Made by a program: the position numbers and the translations under genes. From contig DTSO01000054.1 of assembly GCA_012965315.1 (NCBI GenBank), forward strand, positions 367-33,023: DNA of 32,657 nucleotides. Direction: 5' to 3'. Numbering within the stretch: the first letter of the stretch is position 1; each line of letters begins with the position of its first letter. The notes below the pieces were generated by a model that had not been told where the DNA came from, did no database searches, and saw only the letters and a list, made by a program, of their open reading frames with translations. The stretch is from Phycisphaerales bacterium. Lineage in GTDB: Bacteria > Planctomycetota > Phycisphaerae > Phycisphaerales > SM1A02. Shown here piece by piece: positions 10,101 to 17,938 of this stretch.

Positions 10101-11617
10101 GGGATTCACCGACGGCCGTTGCAAGTGTTACCGGATTGAAAAAACACACATCAATTAATTTCCCAGGTGGAAATGCAATCGCTTGGACTCGTGACACAGA
10201 TGGCAATCCGAATACAACAGACGATATCGAAATTGAGTTAATTATTCAAAATTCAGGCGTATGGTCATCTGTTATTTCCTTAACTACTAACAACATTATT
10301 GATGACTCACCTCAGTTCGTTGCGCATAGTGATGGTTCTGTCGAACTATTTTGGTTCAGTGATGGAACTATTGTAAGTACAGGACTAAACGACATTCAAT
10401 CTCCGGCACAAGTTGTTGCTATTGGTATTGCAGTGGGCGGAGAATTTAGTGCATGTGCAAACGGACAACGTACTGCTGTTGTATACCAAAGTGGCGGTGA
10501 AATTCTCAGCGATATGTGGGCAATCTTGCGGGGTCCAAGCCAAGAGTGGTCCGAACCAATGCAACTTACAGGCGATGCTGATCGACGTGGTCCCATTTCA
10601 GTAAATATGGATGCATCGGGTACGTTGCATGTGATGAACCATTCACAGAAAAGTGAAATAGATGTTAGAGCGATAGACTTTGGAACATTTGTCAAAGACA
10701 TCGAAGTTCCTGTTGCAGGATTAAATTCGCTAGCGCGACTTGTTCGTCCAGTGTTTAACGACCTTTCGCTTGATGACCCTTTACATATGAGCCCAGACCA
10801 TCCCGGCCTTGGAACACCCATCACATTAAAAACAATTCTTCGTAATAACGGAGATGACCCAAGTTCTGGATGTACTGTTGAACTGTGGCATGGCAACCCA
10901 AATGGAGGATCTGGTTACGTACTGGATTCCGTAGATTTTGTTGGCCCCATTCCTTCGGGCGGAGGAATCGCTGTAACTTTTTCAACAGTCACTGATTTTA
11001 CAAATGATAAAATCGATGAGTACTATGTGAAGATAGTAACTGACGATGATGTCCTTTCAAATAATGTTGTATTTACATCGGGTTTAATTGATGCGGACCT
11101 TTCTGTTGGTATTTTGAAAAGTGTTTCCATTGCCGAATTTGATCGAAGAATAATCGCCCGTATTGAAAATACTGGAGTAACTCCTATTAGCACACCATTT
11201 GATGTTCGTTTTTATGAAGGCGTTGGTACCGAAGGACAAGTTGTCTATTCAACAACGATTAATCAACAGATGAATGGCAACATGTATATCGAAATCCCTT
11301 GGACTTGGGTAAACGCTGCACCGTTCCTTAACGGTTCTGCAACAATTACAGTAGTTGTTGATCCAGACGAAATGCTTGCGGACGTTGACCGTTCAAACAA
11401 TACAGGATTAGTTACTCTGTACAACTTGCCTGGTCAAGACGCTGCCATTCCATGCCCTGCTGATTTGGATGGAAATGGAACCGTTGCAGTAGCAGATCTA
11501 TTAGTTGTCATTGCAGCATGGGACACAAACGATCCACTCGCAGACTTAAGCGGGAATGGCATTGTTGATATTCCAGACGTCCTTGCGCTTGTTGCAGCAT
11601 GGGGCGCTTGCCCATAG
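7187..11617 (+). CDS. Giant secreted multidomain protein with CARDB-like repeats and C-terminal dockerin-like domain
   Basis: This 1476-residue protein has a signal peptide (1-18, ending AYG). Residues about 20-275 read as a repeated beta structure with short GD/GN turns, like a propeller. Residues about 279-340 match a carboxypeptidase-regulatory-like fold (GGTVYDDKGVPIESATV, then YDGNFLL). A large region (about 400-830) is unassigned. Residues about 830-1150 again look propeller-like (CWLEDD, VIVWEN, IAWTRD phrases). Two CARDB-like adhesion modules follow (about 1193-1290 and 1302-1405). Residues 1421-1476 form a planctomycete dockerin-like pair, CPADLDGNGTV and DLSGNGIVDIPDV, closing with AAWGACP. 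The EF-hand-like loops should bind calcium. The protein is probably exported and displayed or secreted; no catalytic motif is seen. It stands alone on its strand, with the choice-of-anchor-A gene 193 bases downstream. Confidence 0.85.
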   Translation: MFIRAFIILVFINTIAYGQTSNYYSIRNVHTLNGSGRATLDNHGDLYVGPTGDGTLQSILRVPYPWDVTVPHGDPFLTYPNIAILDRDGAFSGTEQILQIGSNPYSNKIIIASSDGKFYFALPETQTTALDACQVGDFLILALNDYNYALKVDNASKLSNFALGTSPITSIAKFGNDVIVGRNDGRIERWDLANTQGTLIANLPSRVSSLTIGDGENLERDIIALADENLYAVSITGSSFVRATGFTLKGDIVPLGNGRMLICDGNGSIWRLKPLNEKGNVGGTVYDDKGVPIESATVETSDGDTTVTDYDGNFLLTDVVAGPLTIFVPSDAGHGPGETEAYVDSDSTSNTVVITDDMIITPGISEFRGRFFNRNRRALFLHGIEASERLVISVIWDAVPGTVTITGGNQNLIPIQTDANGNRWEVDVPLGSLPIGTELVAHAFVNGQSFGDPITANMTVVPAPLWLDAILDSHVDVESQLLYYKPPQIEQALQFVGGGLTAVGVNLPLLGDNTSTTFDIGATLKGWGNQVEQAGEDSQRQLNRLSFTSWGTGRLQGLRYPSEPQVNGNDTSLLAGIQVGSTKLHAWAEANLIGAWNENTDMWDPGLEARVGLDFFMPIPETPQVSIFMVGFVPVPYYYYGTIRSSLSAEIYSTEWENTFPTLSAGAILLDPMLELGIRLGVGVADWLAIEGGLAGGFAGTMANIGNGSEFQTMQIYIAGDIIAITRWVRFTLFSHRISWDLNRGETWSSAPFSIGSINSRDYLRDPVGFNIFKPQGRNFVWKEHLSGSAEETVVLNPGNRLMPDSDMDSVGYLATCWLEDDQMAGDLDYSRLVWSLVDPNGNWEVPMPVLDDGTWDDNPSIAFPENSAPVIVWENTTTTSDPPVDQSDEGLLTALAVQMSKTDINVATMNGFVTVYQSFALPGAQISPEISMQNGTGLISFISLPSGDFIRDVNYPIDIGASELLADGITWDSPTAVASVTGLKKHTSINFPGGNAIAWTRDTDGNPNTTDDIEIELIIQNSGVWSSVISLTTNNIIDDSPQFVAHSDGSVELFWFSDGTIVSTGLNDIQSPAQVVAIGIAVGGEFSACANGQRTAVVYQSGGEILSDMWAILRGPSQEWSEPMQLTGDADRRGPISVNMDASGTLHVMNHSQKSEIDVRAIDFGTFVKDIEVPVAGLNSLARLVRPVFNDLSLDDPLHMSPDHPGLGTPITLKTILRNNGDDPSSGCTVELWHGNPNGGSGYVLDSVDFVGPIPSGGGIAVTFSTVTDFTNDKIDEYYVKIVTDDDVLSNNVVFTSGLIDADLSVGILKSVSIAEFDRRIIARIENTGVTPISTPFDVRFYEGVGTEGQVVYSTTINQQMNGNMYIEIPWTWVNAAPFLNGSATITVVVDPDEMLADVDRSNNTGLVTLYNLPGQDAAIPCPADLDGNGTVAVADLLVVIAAWDTNDPLADLSGNGIVDIPDVLALVAAWGACP

Positions 11618-11810
11618 GCAATTTAATGTTGCTTTTTGCACGCTTGAGACCTTGCGAACTTGGATAAATGTAGCGTCCTGCGTTCTTATTGCAATCAGGA
11701 ACCAGCCTTTCTGTGATTATCGTGTGGCTCAGTTGGGCAAATGATTTGAATTAGCGTTACAGACCAACTCTATACGTGATTCAGGCTCAACCTCTGATAC
11801 TTTTGCGGCG

Positions 11811-13262
11811 ATGTGGTTTTCTATGATTAACACACGACTTATTGTATCTTTCGCATCCGGAACCATACTCACTTCCGTTGTATCTGCTGGCAACTTAGGA
11901 CCTGCGAATGGTTTCACCATTTTCACAACCGAGGGATATCAAGCAAGTAACACTGACTGCACGGGGAGAATCGCTGTAGGTGGGACAGCTACTTATAACA
12001 ACTTTGGAATTGGTTCTGATCTTTCAAATTCAGACGGGTCACGAAATGATTTGATTGTTGCAGGAAATCTATCTTGGAATAATGGTGAAAATTTCAACGG
12101 TAATATTCAAGCATCAGGGTCCACTGCTCTTTTAAATGTAACAACTTCAAATGGTACCGTTGGAAGTATTGTTGACATAGATTTTGAAGATGCGAAAACA
12201 GAATTACAAGACATCTCAAATAACTTAGCAGATCAAAATGCAACTGGTATTGTTTCAAAACAAAATGGCCAACTGTCTCTTGCAGGTTCCGATTCTGAGT
12301 TGAATGTATTTTCCCTTTCTCAAAGTGATTTATCTGCACTCTCTGGAATGCAAATCGATGTTCCGTTCGGTTCTACAGTTCTGATTAATTCAGACAATGT
12401 AAGCGTCCAACTCTCTAACTTTCAACCTACATTAACTGGCTGTGATCCAAGCGATGTTCTTTTTAATTTCCCTGACAGTTCTTCCATTTCAATGAGTGGA
12501 ATTGGATGGAAAGGAACAATTCTAGCGCCAAAGGCGAACATCCAATTTAACAATGGACAAATAGATGGCGCACTGATTTGCCGTTCTGTAAGTGGTAATG
12601 GCGAATCTCACCATGAACCTTTTGATGGTGATTTACCAGACGGTGATGACGACGACGATTGTGACGGCGAAGATGATTCATGTGATTGCTGCTGTCATCA
12701 AGATGATGATGATGATGATGACGATGATGATGATCACGACAGCGACGACGAAGACGACGATGATGATAATGATCACGACGGCGATGACGACGACGACGAT
12801 GATGATCACGACAGCGATGACGATGATGACGATGACGAAAATGACGACGATGACGATGAAGGACATCAAGACGAAGATCGTTCAGATAGTGATGATGACG
12901 ATGATCATGACTGTGAAAACGACGATGACGACGATGACGACGATCATGACAGCGACAGCGATGACGACGATGATGATCACGACAGCGATGACGACGACGA
13001 CAGCGATGACGACGACGACAGCGATGACGATGATGATGACGATGATGATGATGACGACAGCGATGACGATGATGATGACGACGACAGCGATGACGATGAT
13101 GATGACGACGACAGCGATGACGATGATGATGACGACAGTGATGACGACGATGACCACGACAGCGATGACGACGATGACCACGACAGCGATGATGATGACG
13201 ACGACGATTGCGAATGTGATTGCGATTGTGACAAGCCAAAAGGCGAAAATCTTTACGATTAA
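11811..13262 (+). CDS. Choice-of-anchor A family secreted protein with extreme Asp/Ser C-terminal tail
   Basis: From the ATG at 11811 the protein is 483 aa. The in-frame ATG at 11823 gives a tidier signal peptide (MINTRLIVSFASG..., cleavage near VSA), and neither start has a clear Shine-Dalgarno. Residues about 28-275 match the choice-of-anchor A domain: LGPANGFTIF near the N-terminus, then GRIAVGGTATYNNFGIG, and WKGTILAPKANIQF near its end. Family members normally carry interchangeable C-terminal anchors such as LPXTG or PEP-CTERM. Here residues about 276-483 are instead almost all Asp, with regularly spaced Ser and some His and Glu. Cysteine clusters bracket this stretch (CDCCCH at its start, CECDCDCDK at its end). 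The tail should be highly charged, disordered and cation-binding. An adhesion, calcium-binding or mineral-binding role is inference. Confidence 0.85.
   Translation: MWFSMINTRLIVSFASGTILTSVVSAGNLGPANGFTIFTTEGYQASNTDCTGRIAVGGTATYNNFGIGSDLSNSDGSRNDLIVAGNLSWNNGENFNGNIQASGSTALLNVTTSNGTVGSIVDIDFEDAKTELQDISNNLADQNATGIVSKQNGQLSLAGSDSELNVFSLSQSDLSALSGMQIDVPFGSTVLINSDNVSVQLSNFQPTLTGCDPSDVLFNFPDSSSISMSGIGWKGTILAPKANIQFNNGQIDGALICRSVSGNGESHHEPFDGDLPDGDDDDDCDGEDDSCDCCCHQDDDDDDDDDDDHDSDDEDDDDDNDHDGDDDDDDDDHDSDDDDDDDENDDDDDEGHQDEDRSDSDDDDDHDCENDDDDDDDDHDSDSDDDDDDHDSDDDDDSDDDDDSDDDDDDDDDDDDSDDDDDDDDSDDDDDDDDSDDDDDDDSDDDDDHDSDDDDDHDSDDDDDDDCECDCDCDKPKGENLYD
12641..13210 (+). repeat. Low-complexity GAT/GAC-rich repeat tract coding the Asp/Ser tail
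   Basis: The tract is built from GAT and GAC codons broken by AGC, CAC and GAA. Its end is a true tandem repeat: two identical 27-nt units (13059-13085 and 13086-13112, each AGC plus eight Asp codons), a 24-nt shortened unit at 13113, and 24-nt variants from 13137. Mixed GAT/GAC usage breaks up pure trinucleotide runs. Length probably varies between strains through slippage or recombination. Confidence 0.9.
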
Positions 13263-13302
13263 TACCTACTATGGCTTTATGAAGTCAAAAGCGCTTTTGT
13301 GG

Positions 13303-13335
13303 AAAAAAGTGACAGTCACATGACTGTCACTTTTT
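13303..13335. terminator. Bidirectional terminator between the Asp-tail gene and the permease gene
   Basis: A near-perfect inverted repeat (GTGACAGT 13309-13316, ACTGTCAC 13323-13330) is flanked by six A on the left and five T on the right, so it can stop transcripts from both convergent genes. The T run touches the 3' end of the permease gene. Confidence 0.85.
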
Positions 13336-14244
13336 CTATTCGATTGCTGGCTCTATTTGAGCAGTTGAAAATTTCCAACTGTCATAAGAATAGAGAAGTA
13401 CTGCCAAAAAAATTAAACCGAAGACTATGCCCCGTTGTAATCCGAACTCTTCTTTGAAAATGACTGTTGCCAAAATGAGCTGCCCCGATGGTGCAATGTA
13501 TTGCAAAATACCTAGCGTAGAAAATTTTAAACGACGTGCTCCGCTGGCAAAGAGGAGTAACGGAACTATCGTAACTAGACCACCAAGTAAAAGGCCCCCC
13601 GTAATGTACCAATCACCTTCAGTGCTCACCGCGGTTCCATTTGAGATTAACCACCCCTGCAATACAATACAAATTGGCAGTGCAAACGTCATCTCGATCG
13701 TCAATCCTTCGATTGACCCCACGCCCATTATTTTTCGCATCAGACCATACATCGCGAAGGTGCACGGGAGCGTGATTGAAATCCAAGGTAATGATCCCTG
13801 AGAAAAAGTTAAATAAACAACACCAACAAAAGCAATCCCGACAGCAGCCACTTGCAATTTACGCAATCGTTCACCTAAAAATAGAAAACCCAAAGCGACG
13901 GTAACTAAAGGATTGATGTAATACCCAAGACTGCTATCGATAAGTCTATCCGTAACGACTGAAATTACAAAAACAATCCAGTTCACCGAAATAAATATTG
14001 CTGATGCTACTAATAACAAAAATGTTTTCTTATCTCGTAGCGCACTAAAACATTCTTTGATTTTATGGCGAAAAAACAGTAAGCCAAGAAGTAACGGTAG
14101 ACCTGAAATGACTCGCCAGATTACTAATTCAACTACTGGCACTTCCTTAAATAACTTAAAATAAATTGGTGTAACAAAAGCCCACCAAAGATAGGAACCA
14201 ATGGCAAACAATACCCCCGCAACTGATTTAGACTGAGTGATCAA
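13336..14244 (-). CDS. rarD: RarD-like EamA/DMT-superfamily permease
   Basis: This is a hydrophobic protein with about ten predicted membrane helices and the RarD-type N-terminal pattern (SYLWWAFVTPIYFKLFKEVP, then a WRV/SGLPLLL helix). RarD proteins belong to the drug/metabolite transporter superfamily; the substrate is unknown. I chose the TTG at 14244, which forms a TTGA overlap with the stop of the cytochrome oxidase gene and gives 302 aa, the usual family size. A further TTG at 14280 would add 12 residues and overlap by 40 bases. Translation is probably coupled to the upstream gene. The link to respiration may be only positional. The gene ends at the bidirectional terminator. Confidence 0.85.
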   Translation of the reverse strand: MITQSKSVAGVLFAIGSYLWWAFVTPIYFKLFKEVPVVELVIWRVISGLPLLLGLLFFRHKIKECFSALRDKKTFLLLVASAIFISVNWIVFVISVVTDRLIDSSLGYYINPLVTVALGFLFLGERLRKLQVAAVGIAFVGVVYLTFSQGSLPWISITLPCTFAMYGLMRKIMGVGSIEGLTIEMTFALPICIVLQGWLISNGTAVSTEGDWYITGGLLLGGLVTIVPLLLFASGARRLKFSTLGILQYIAPSGQLILATVIFKEEFGLQRGIVFGLIFLAVLLYSYDSWKFSTAQIEPAIE

Positions 14245-15434
14245 GTCAAAAGATACCAGAGTGGGAACAAAAAGATCCAAATGACATCAACAACGTGCCA
14301 GTACAAACCGCCGCATTCGACTGCAGAATAATACCGCTTGTTAAAATCACCACGCTTCAGACGCCACATTAGCCAAAACAAAACGATCATCCCAATTACA
14401 ACGTGGATACCATGCAAACCCGTCATCAAGAAATACAATCCAAAGAAAAGATGTGCATTTGCAGGACGTTTTTCGTCCAGTTGGGGTGCAACTTTCTTCT
14501 CAAAAACAGCCATTCTCTGGGCTTTGGATGCCTCATCAGGCGCAAGGCCAGATGGTGCCTGCATTGCTTTTGGAACTGTTGATTTCGGAAGAGCTGCTAT
14601 GAAAGATTCAGGCGCTTCTATTTCAGTAGGTAATACATCTGCAGGAGTGTGAGAATTTGCAACTGCATCGTGAACTTCACCATTTTCAGACGGAACCATC
14701 AATGTATGCAAATAGGCGATGATGTTCATAATCCCAGCATCTTTCAACATTGGGTTGCCACCTTTTGGTGGCATTTCTAATTGCAAAATACTATCAGGTG
14801 CACCGGCTGCTCTGCCCTTTTTAATGAATGTTAAAAGTTCAGAATCATCATGTGTGCGAACATAAGAACTTGTATTAAGAACCGTTCCTTGTCCTGGTAC
14901 GCCTTCAGCATTTGCCCCGTGACAAGAACGGCAAGAGGCATTCCATAATGCTTTACCTTGCTCGGCATCACCGTGCGATAATTCGACTGTAGCATGATTG
15001 CCACCCATGTCATTACCGTGATCACTTGTTTCATAAAATGCCATACCGCCAAGAAGATGGTCGTGGAATTTATGTTCATATTCAACAGATTTGATAGCCA
15101 TAAAAATACCAGCACATACAAATGTAATGCCTAGGCAAACCATTGCTAATCGGCGTCTTTCCTGTTGCACATACGTAATCGCCATCGCCATTGTCAAACT
15201 ACTAATTAGAAGAACAGCAGTGTTCGCAGCACCATAACGTTCATCTAAAAATTGTCCACCCCACTTAAAGAGATCTGGGTGGTTCGCGCGAAATACCGCA
15301 TACCCACAGAACAAACCACCGAATAATAGAATTTCAGTTGCAAGAAATAACCAGATTCCCAACTTCGCAGCATCGTGCTGTTGCGACATATCACGGTAGT
15401 GATGTTGGACATTCGGTTCGTGGCATTCAGACAT
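14241..15434 (-). CDS. Cytochrome c oxidase subunit III with an internal cytochrome c domain
   Basis: The ATG at 15434 follows a TTGGAG ribosome site by 9 nt (397 aa); a TTG five codons upstream is less likely. The ends are subunit III: helices at about 25-47, 72-90 and 97-115, then KSVEYEHKFH, and after a long break NAHLFFGLYFLMTGLHGIHV (326-345) and a last helix ending FLFPLWYLL. This is the five-helix CoxIII form, normally about 200 residues. The extra length is a mono-haem cytochrome c domain at about 155-247 with CRSCH (168-172) and a likely axial Met221 in LEMPPKGG, plus a Pro/Ala-rich linker (about 250-325). The insertion sits in the loop that lies on the periplasmic side in CoxIII, suitable for haem attachment and electron delivery. 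No other oxidase subunit is in the window. Confidence 0.93.
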   Translation of the reverse strand: MSECHEPNVQHHYRDMSQQHDAAKLGIWLFLATEILLFGGLFCGYAVFRANHPDLFKWGGQFLDERYGAANTAVLLISSLTMAMAITYVQQERRRLAMVCLGITFVCAGIFMAIKSVEYEHKFHDHLLGGMAFYETSDHGNDMGGNHATVELSHGDAEQGKALWNASCRSCHGANAEGVPGQGTVLNTSSYVRTHDDSELLTFIKKGRAAGAPDSILQLEMPPKGGNPMLKDAGIMNIIAYLHTLMVPSENGEVHDAVANSHTPADVLPTEIEAPESFIAALPKSTVPKAMQAPSGLAPDEASKAQRMAVFEKKVAPQLDEKRPANAHLFFGLYFLMTGLHGIHVVIGMIVLFWLMWRLKRGDFNKRYYSAVECGGLYWHVVDVIWIFLFPLWYLLT

Positions 15435-15456
15435 ATCGTAAAACTCCAAAAATCAG

Positions 15457-15477
15457 ATAAACCTTCACAAGGTTTAT
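15457..15477. promoter_or_regulatory. Perfect 9-bp inverted repeat upstream of the CoxIII gene
   Basis: ATAAACCTT (15457-15465) and AAGGTTTAT (15469-15477) are exact complements around a CAC spacer. The repeat starts 22 bases upstream of the CoxIII ATG, in the divergent gap shared with the MsrBA gene. It could be an operator for a dimeric regulator or an mRNA leader hairpin. I see no T run to make it a terminator. Confidence 0.4.
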
Positions 15478-15648
15478 GTATAGAAAAAGAGAAGTATAGC
15501 CACTTTTTGTACCTAATTTCATCGTTTTTAGATGTATAAAACCACGAATTTACTCTTGAGAATGCTTCGCAGCTCGTCATGTAAGTTCGAGTAAGAATAA
15601 TTTCATAAATCGGGCAGAAAATGCTCTTCTGGCGTATTATTTGAGCAA

Positions 15649-16644
15649 ATGCTACTCTTGCTCATAATTACAATGTTAACCACAAACTTGGAACCCCAAA
15701 CTCCCATGTACTCCCGCGCTGGCTACGATATTACACCTATAACTGAAGAGACCAAAAAACCCCTACTTGCAATTCTCGATGAGGAAACAATTCGAATCAC
15801 GCAAAATGCTGGTACCGAACGTCCCTTCTGCGGTACGTTACTTGACACAAAAAAAGAGGGTTTCTACGCTTGCGTTGTTTGTGGCTTGCCACTTTTTTCC
15901 AGCGATCATAAGTTTACTTCAGGCACTGGATGGCCAAGTTTCTTCTCCCCTTTTGCAGATGAACACGTTGAAACACGCGAAGACAATCGATTCGACATGA
16001 AACGGATTGAAATTTTATGCGCTCGATGTGATTCACATCTTGGACATGAATTTGATGATGGACCTAAACCCACCGGAAAACGATACTGCTTAAATTCTGC
16101 ATCGTTGCATTTTTACGAACAAGGCGAAGACATTCCAGCACAGTCAAAGCCTATAAAAACTGAAATTGCTTATTTTGCAGGCGGCTGCTTCTGGGGTGTT
16201 GAACATTGGTTCCAAAAAGGTCAGGGTGTCATTAATGTTGAAAGTGGGTATATGCAAGGCGAAACTGAAAATCCAACATACAAAGATGTTTGCTCTGGCA
16301 CTTCAGGACATGCTGAAACTGCAAAAGTTACATTCGACCCTTCTGTAATTTCCTACGAGACGTTACTGACTGCTTTTTTTAAGATGCATAATCCGACTGA
16401 AGTAAACCGGCAAGGACCAGACATTGGTTCGCAATATCGTTCTGGTGTTTGGACAACTTCCGACGAACAGCAAAAAACTGCAACTCAATTCATCAAAGAA
16501 CTTAGTAAATCAAATTTGTTTTCTGTCCCGATTGCAACACAAATTGAGCCAGCTGAACATTTTTATATTGCGGAAGACAAACATCAAGATTACATCGAAA
16601 ATACAGGTAGAGCATGCCACGTTGCAAACCCGTGGAAAGATTAA
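15649..16644 (+). CDS. msrBA: Fused peptide methionine sulfoxide reductase MsrB-MsrA
   Basis: This 331-residue bifunctional enzyme repairs both R- and S-methionine sulfoxide in proteins. The MsrB half comes first (about 25-160): zinc cysteines C75/C78 and C124/C127, and catalytic C147 in RYCLNSASLHF. The MsrA half (about 170-325) has GGCFWG with catalytic C180, followed by the SGYMQGE...PTY and GHAE signatures. The B-A order is the reverse of the more common A-B fusions, but known. The N-terminus MLLLLIITMLTT is hydrophobic and may be a short export signal or anchor; internal ATGs at 15673 and 15706 would remove it. The ribosome site is weak. The gene ends tail to tail with the MgtC-like gene, sharing TTAA. 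Confidence 0.93.
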   Translation: MLLLLIITMLTTNLEPQTPMYSRAGYDITPITEETKKPLLAILDEETIRITQNAGTERPFCGTLLDTKKEGFYACVVCGLPLFSSDHKFTSGTGWPSFFSPFADEHVETREDNRFDMKRIEILCARCDSHLGHEFDDGPKPTGKRYCLNSASLHFYEQGEDIPAQSKPIKTEIAYFAGGCFWGVEHWFQKGQGVINVESGYMQGETENPTYKDVCSGTSGHAETAKVTFDPSVISYETLLTAFFKMHNPTEVNRQGPDIGSQYRSGVWTTSDEQQKTATQFIKELSKSNLFSVPIATQIEPAEHFYIAEDKHQDYIENTGRACHVANPWKD

Positions 16645-17120
16645 CATTCATCAACGCTTGTGCCATCTTCTTCCGTAAATTGTCTACGCAAAAGGACGAG
16701 TACGACGTATGCCAATAGGGTGGCAGTGAGTGCTAGAAAATATAATCCTAAACCCACCGACACTCCAATAGCTGCTGTCATCCAAATGCCAGATGCCGTT
16801 GTCATGCCTTGAATTCTTCCACGGGATTGAATAATTGCACCCGCACCTAAAAAGCCAATACCGCCGACGATGCCTGCAATGACTCGGCTTGTATCGAGAC
16901 GAACCATCGTTTCTAATCCTGCTAATTGTTCGGCAAATGCAAGTTGCTGCATTGCTTCAATGCCAACAAGTGTAAATGTTGCCGAGCCCAAACTAACAAG
17001 TGACATTGTTCTCAGCCCAGCGGGCTTACTTCGAAGCCGTCTGTCTAAACCAATGAACGCACCTAACACAAGTGCGAGCACAAGCCGTAGTATCATTTCC
17101 CATTCAGGTAGTTGCATCAT
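16641..17120 (-). CDS. MgtC/SapB-family membrane protein
   Basis: This 159-residue protein has four or five hydrophobic segments. It carries the MgtC family N-terminal signature (GAFIGLDRRLRSKPAGLRT, then LVSLGSATFTLVG) and the conserved GGIGFLGAGAII helix. The Glu usually found in the GxER motif is Asp here. It lacks the long C-terminal soluble domain of Salmonella MgtC, which is common in the family. MgtC proteins modulate ATP synthase or magnesium homeostasis; many chromosomal homologues are of unknown role. Its ATG overlaps the stop of the upstream DUF4145-like gene (ATGA), so it is the last gene of a three-gene unit. Confidence 0.92.
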   Translation of the reverse strand: MMQLPEWEMILRLVLALVLGAFIGLDRRLRSKPAGLRTMSLVSLGSATFTLVGIEAMQQLAFAEQLAGLETMVRLDTSRVIAGIVGGIGFLGAGAIIQSRGRIQGMTTASGIWMTAAIGVSVGLGLYFLALTATLLAYVVLVLLRRQFTEEDGTSVDEC

Positions 17121-17938
17121 AAAGACTTCCTCTGTTCAAGTAAAAAAGTTCGTTCTGCTAAAAACGCTTTTTCGCGTTCAGCAAGGTGTTGCTTAATCGT
17201 ATCAAGTTGCTGTTCGGCTTCTCTTCTCGCTTGACGAGAATTGCCGCCATGACGAGGGTCTTCTTCGATTTGTTCTAAATCCATCGCCATCACCAAAGCG
17301 ACAAAATCGGCGTCAATAGTTGGCTCTCCCGCTGCCGCTGCAACATTGTCGAGCGCCTTTAATTCCTCAATAATTCGCCTTGTAACTTCTTTAACATTTT
17401 CCTGCGGACCAAACATCAACAATGATTCTCTCGTTGCAATCCTTCTTTGTTCAATTGATTCTTCCAATTTGTCGATCTTCCCGTGTAATGATTTTGTTTG
17501 ATTATCTACGGGCGTTGGAGGTTCAGGTGGAGCAAATTCTCTTAACTGAATTTTGGATCCGCGCTTTATCATTTTGCAAAACCAACCAGATATTTTGTGT
17601 GCTTCCTTTAATCGACGCATCGCAGTCGGAACTGGTGTCGGGCTTCCATGCACTGCTGCATTCCCATCTCGGCGAATCGCGTGCATTGAATCTGCTTGCC
17701 GTCTTGGGACAATCCCACCACGCTCAAGCGCGCCTAGCATCGCGCCAAGGTCTTGAGAAATATCTCCACGCATTTGCAGGTTTGTCAATTTCTTTGCCAT
17801 TGTTTCGACCATCAGCCGCAATTTAAACATGCATGAATCGGGGTCTGTATGCACATATTTTTCCGCTTGCTTTGCAAGTTGAGCAACGCGCTTATCAAAC
17901 CGTTCAAGAAACTTAAAGTTGGTTTCGTTATTACTCAT
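17117..17938 (-). CDS. DUF4145-like protein with C-terminal coiled coil
   Basis: This is a 273-residue soluble protein. The first 125 residues fit DUF4145: an Arg/Glu helix (LRLMVETMAKKL, about 40-51) and R-x-x-GN-x-AVH at 90-98. This fold also occurs near the N-terminus of some restriction-modification proteins. A Pro-rich linker follows (PPEPPTPV, about 137-144), then a charged helical region (150-273) rich in Glu, Arg and Gln that should form a coiled coil. No membrane segment or catalytic motif is seen. It overlaps both neighbours by four bases (ATGA junctions), so it is translationally coupled to the TerB-like and MgtC-like genes. The function is unknown. Confidence 0.75.
   Translation of the reverse strand: MSNNETNFKFLERFDKRVAQLAKQAEKYVHTDPDSCMFKLRLMVETMAKKLTNLQMRGDISQDLGAMLGALERGGIVPRRQADSMHAIRRDGNAAVHGSPTPVPTAMRRLKEAHKISGWFCKMIKRGSKIQLREFAPPEPPTPVDNQTKSLHGKIDKLEESIEQRRIATRESLLMFGPQENVKEVTRRIIEELKALDNVAAAAGEPTIDADFVALVMAMDLEQIEEDPRHGGNSRQARREAEQQLDTIKQHLAEREKAFLAERTFLLEQRKSL

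Noticed and set aside
11618-11810. Terminator or remnant gene after the giant dockerin protein
   Set aside because: The only hairpin there (GCAA/TTGC before a T run) has four pairs, and the gap shows no coherent coding pattern.
11729-11926. 65-codon minus-strand frame across the choice-of-anchor-A start
   Set aside because: It lies antisense to a recognised domain and has no ribosome site or family resemblance.
12641-13210. CRISPR-like direct repeats
   Set aside because: Units are contiguous, in frame and lack unique spacers; the array is coding.
12547-13239. Long open frames on both strands in the Asp tract (His/Arg-rich, Val/Ile-rich, Ser-rich, Met/Thr-rich)
   Set aside because: GAT/GAC repeats lack stops in nearly every frame, so these are by-products of low complexity. 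Only the plus-strand Asp frame continues a recognisable domain.
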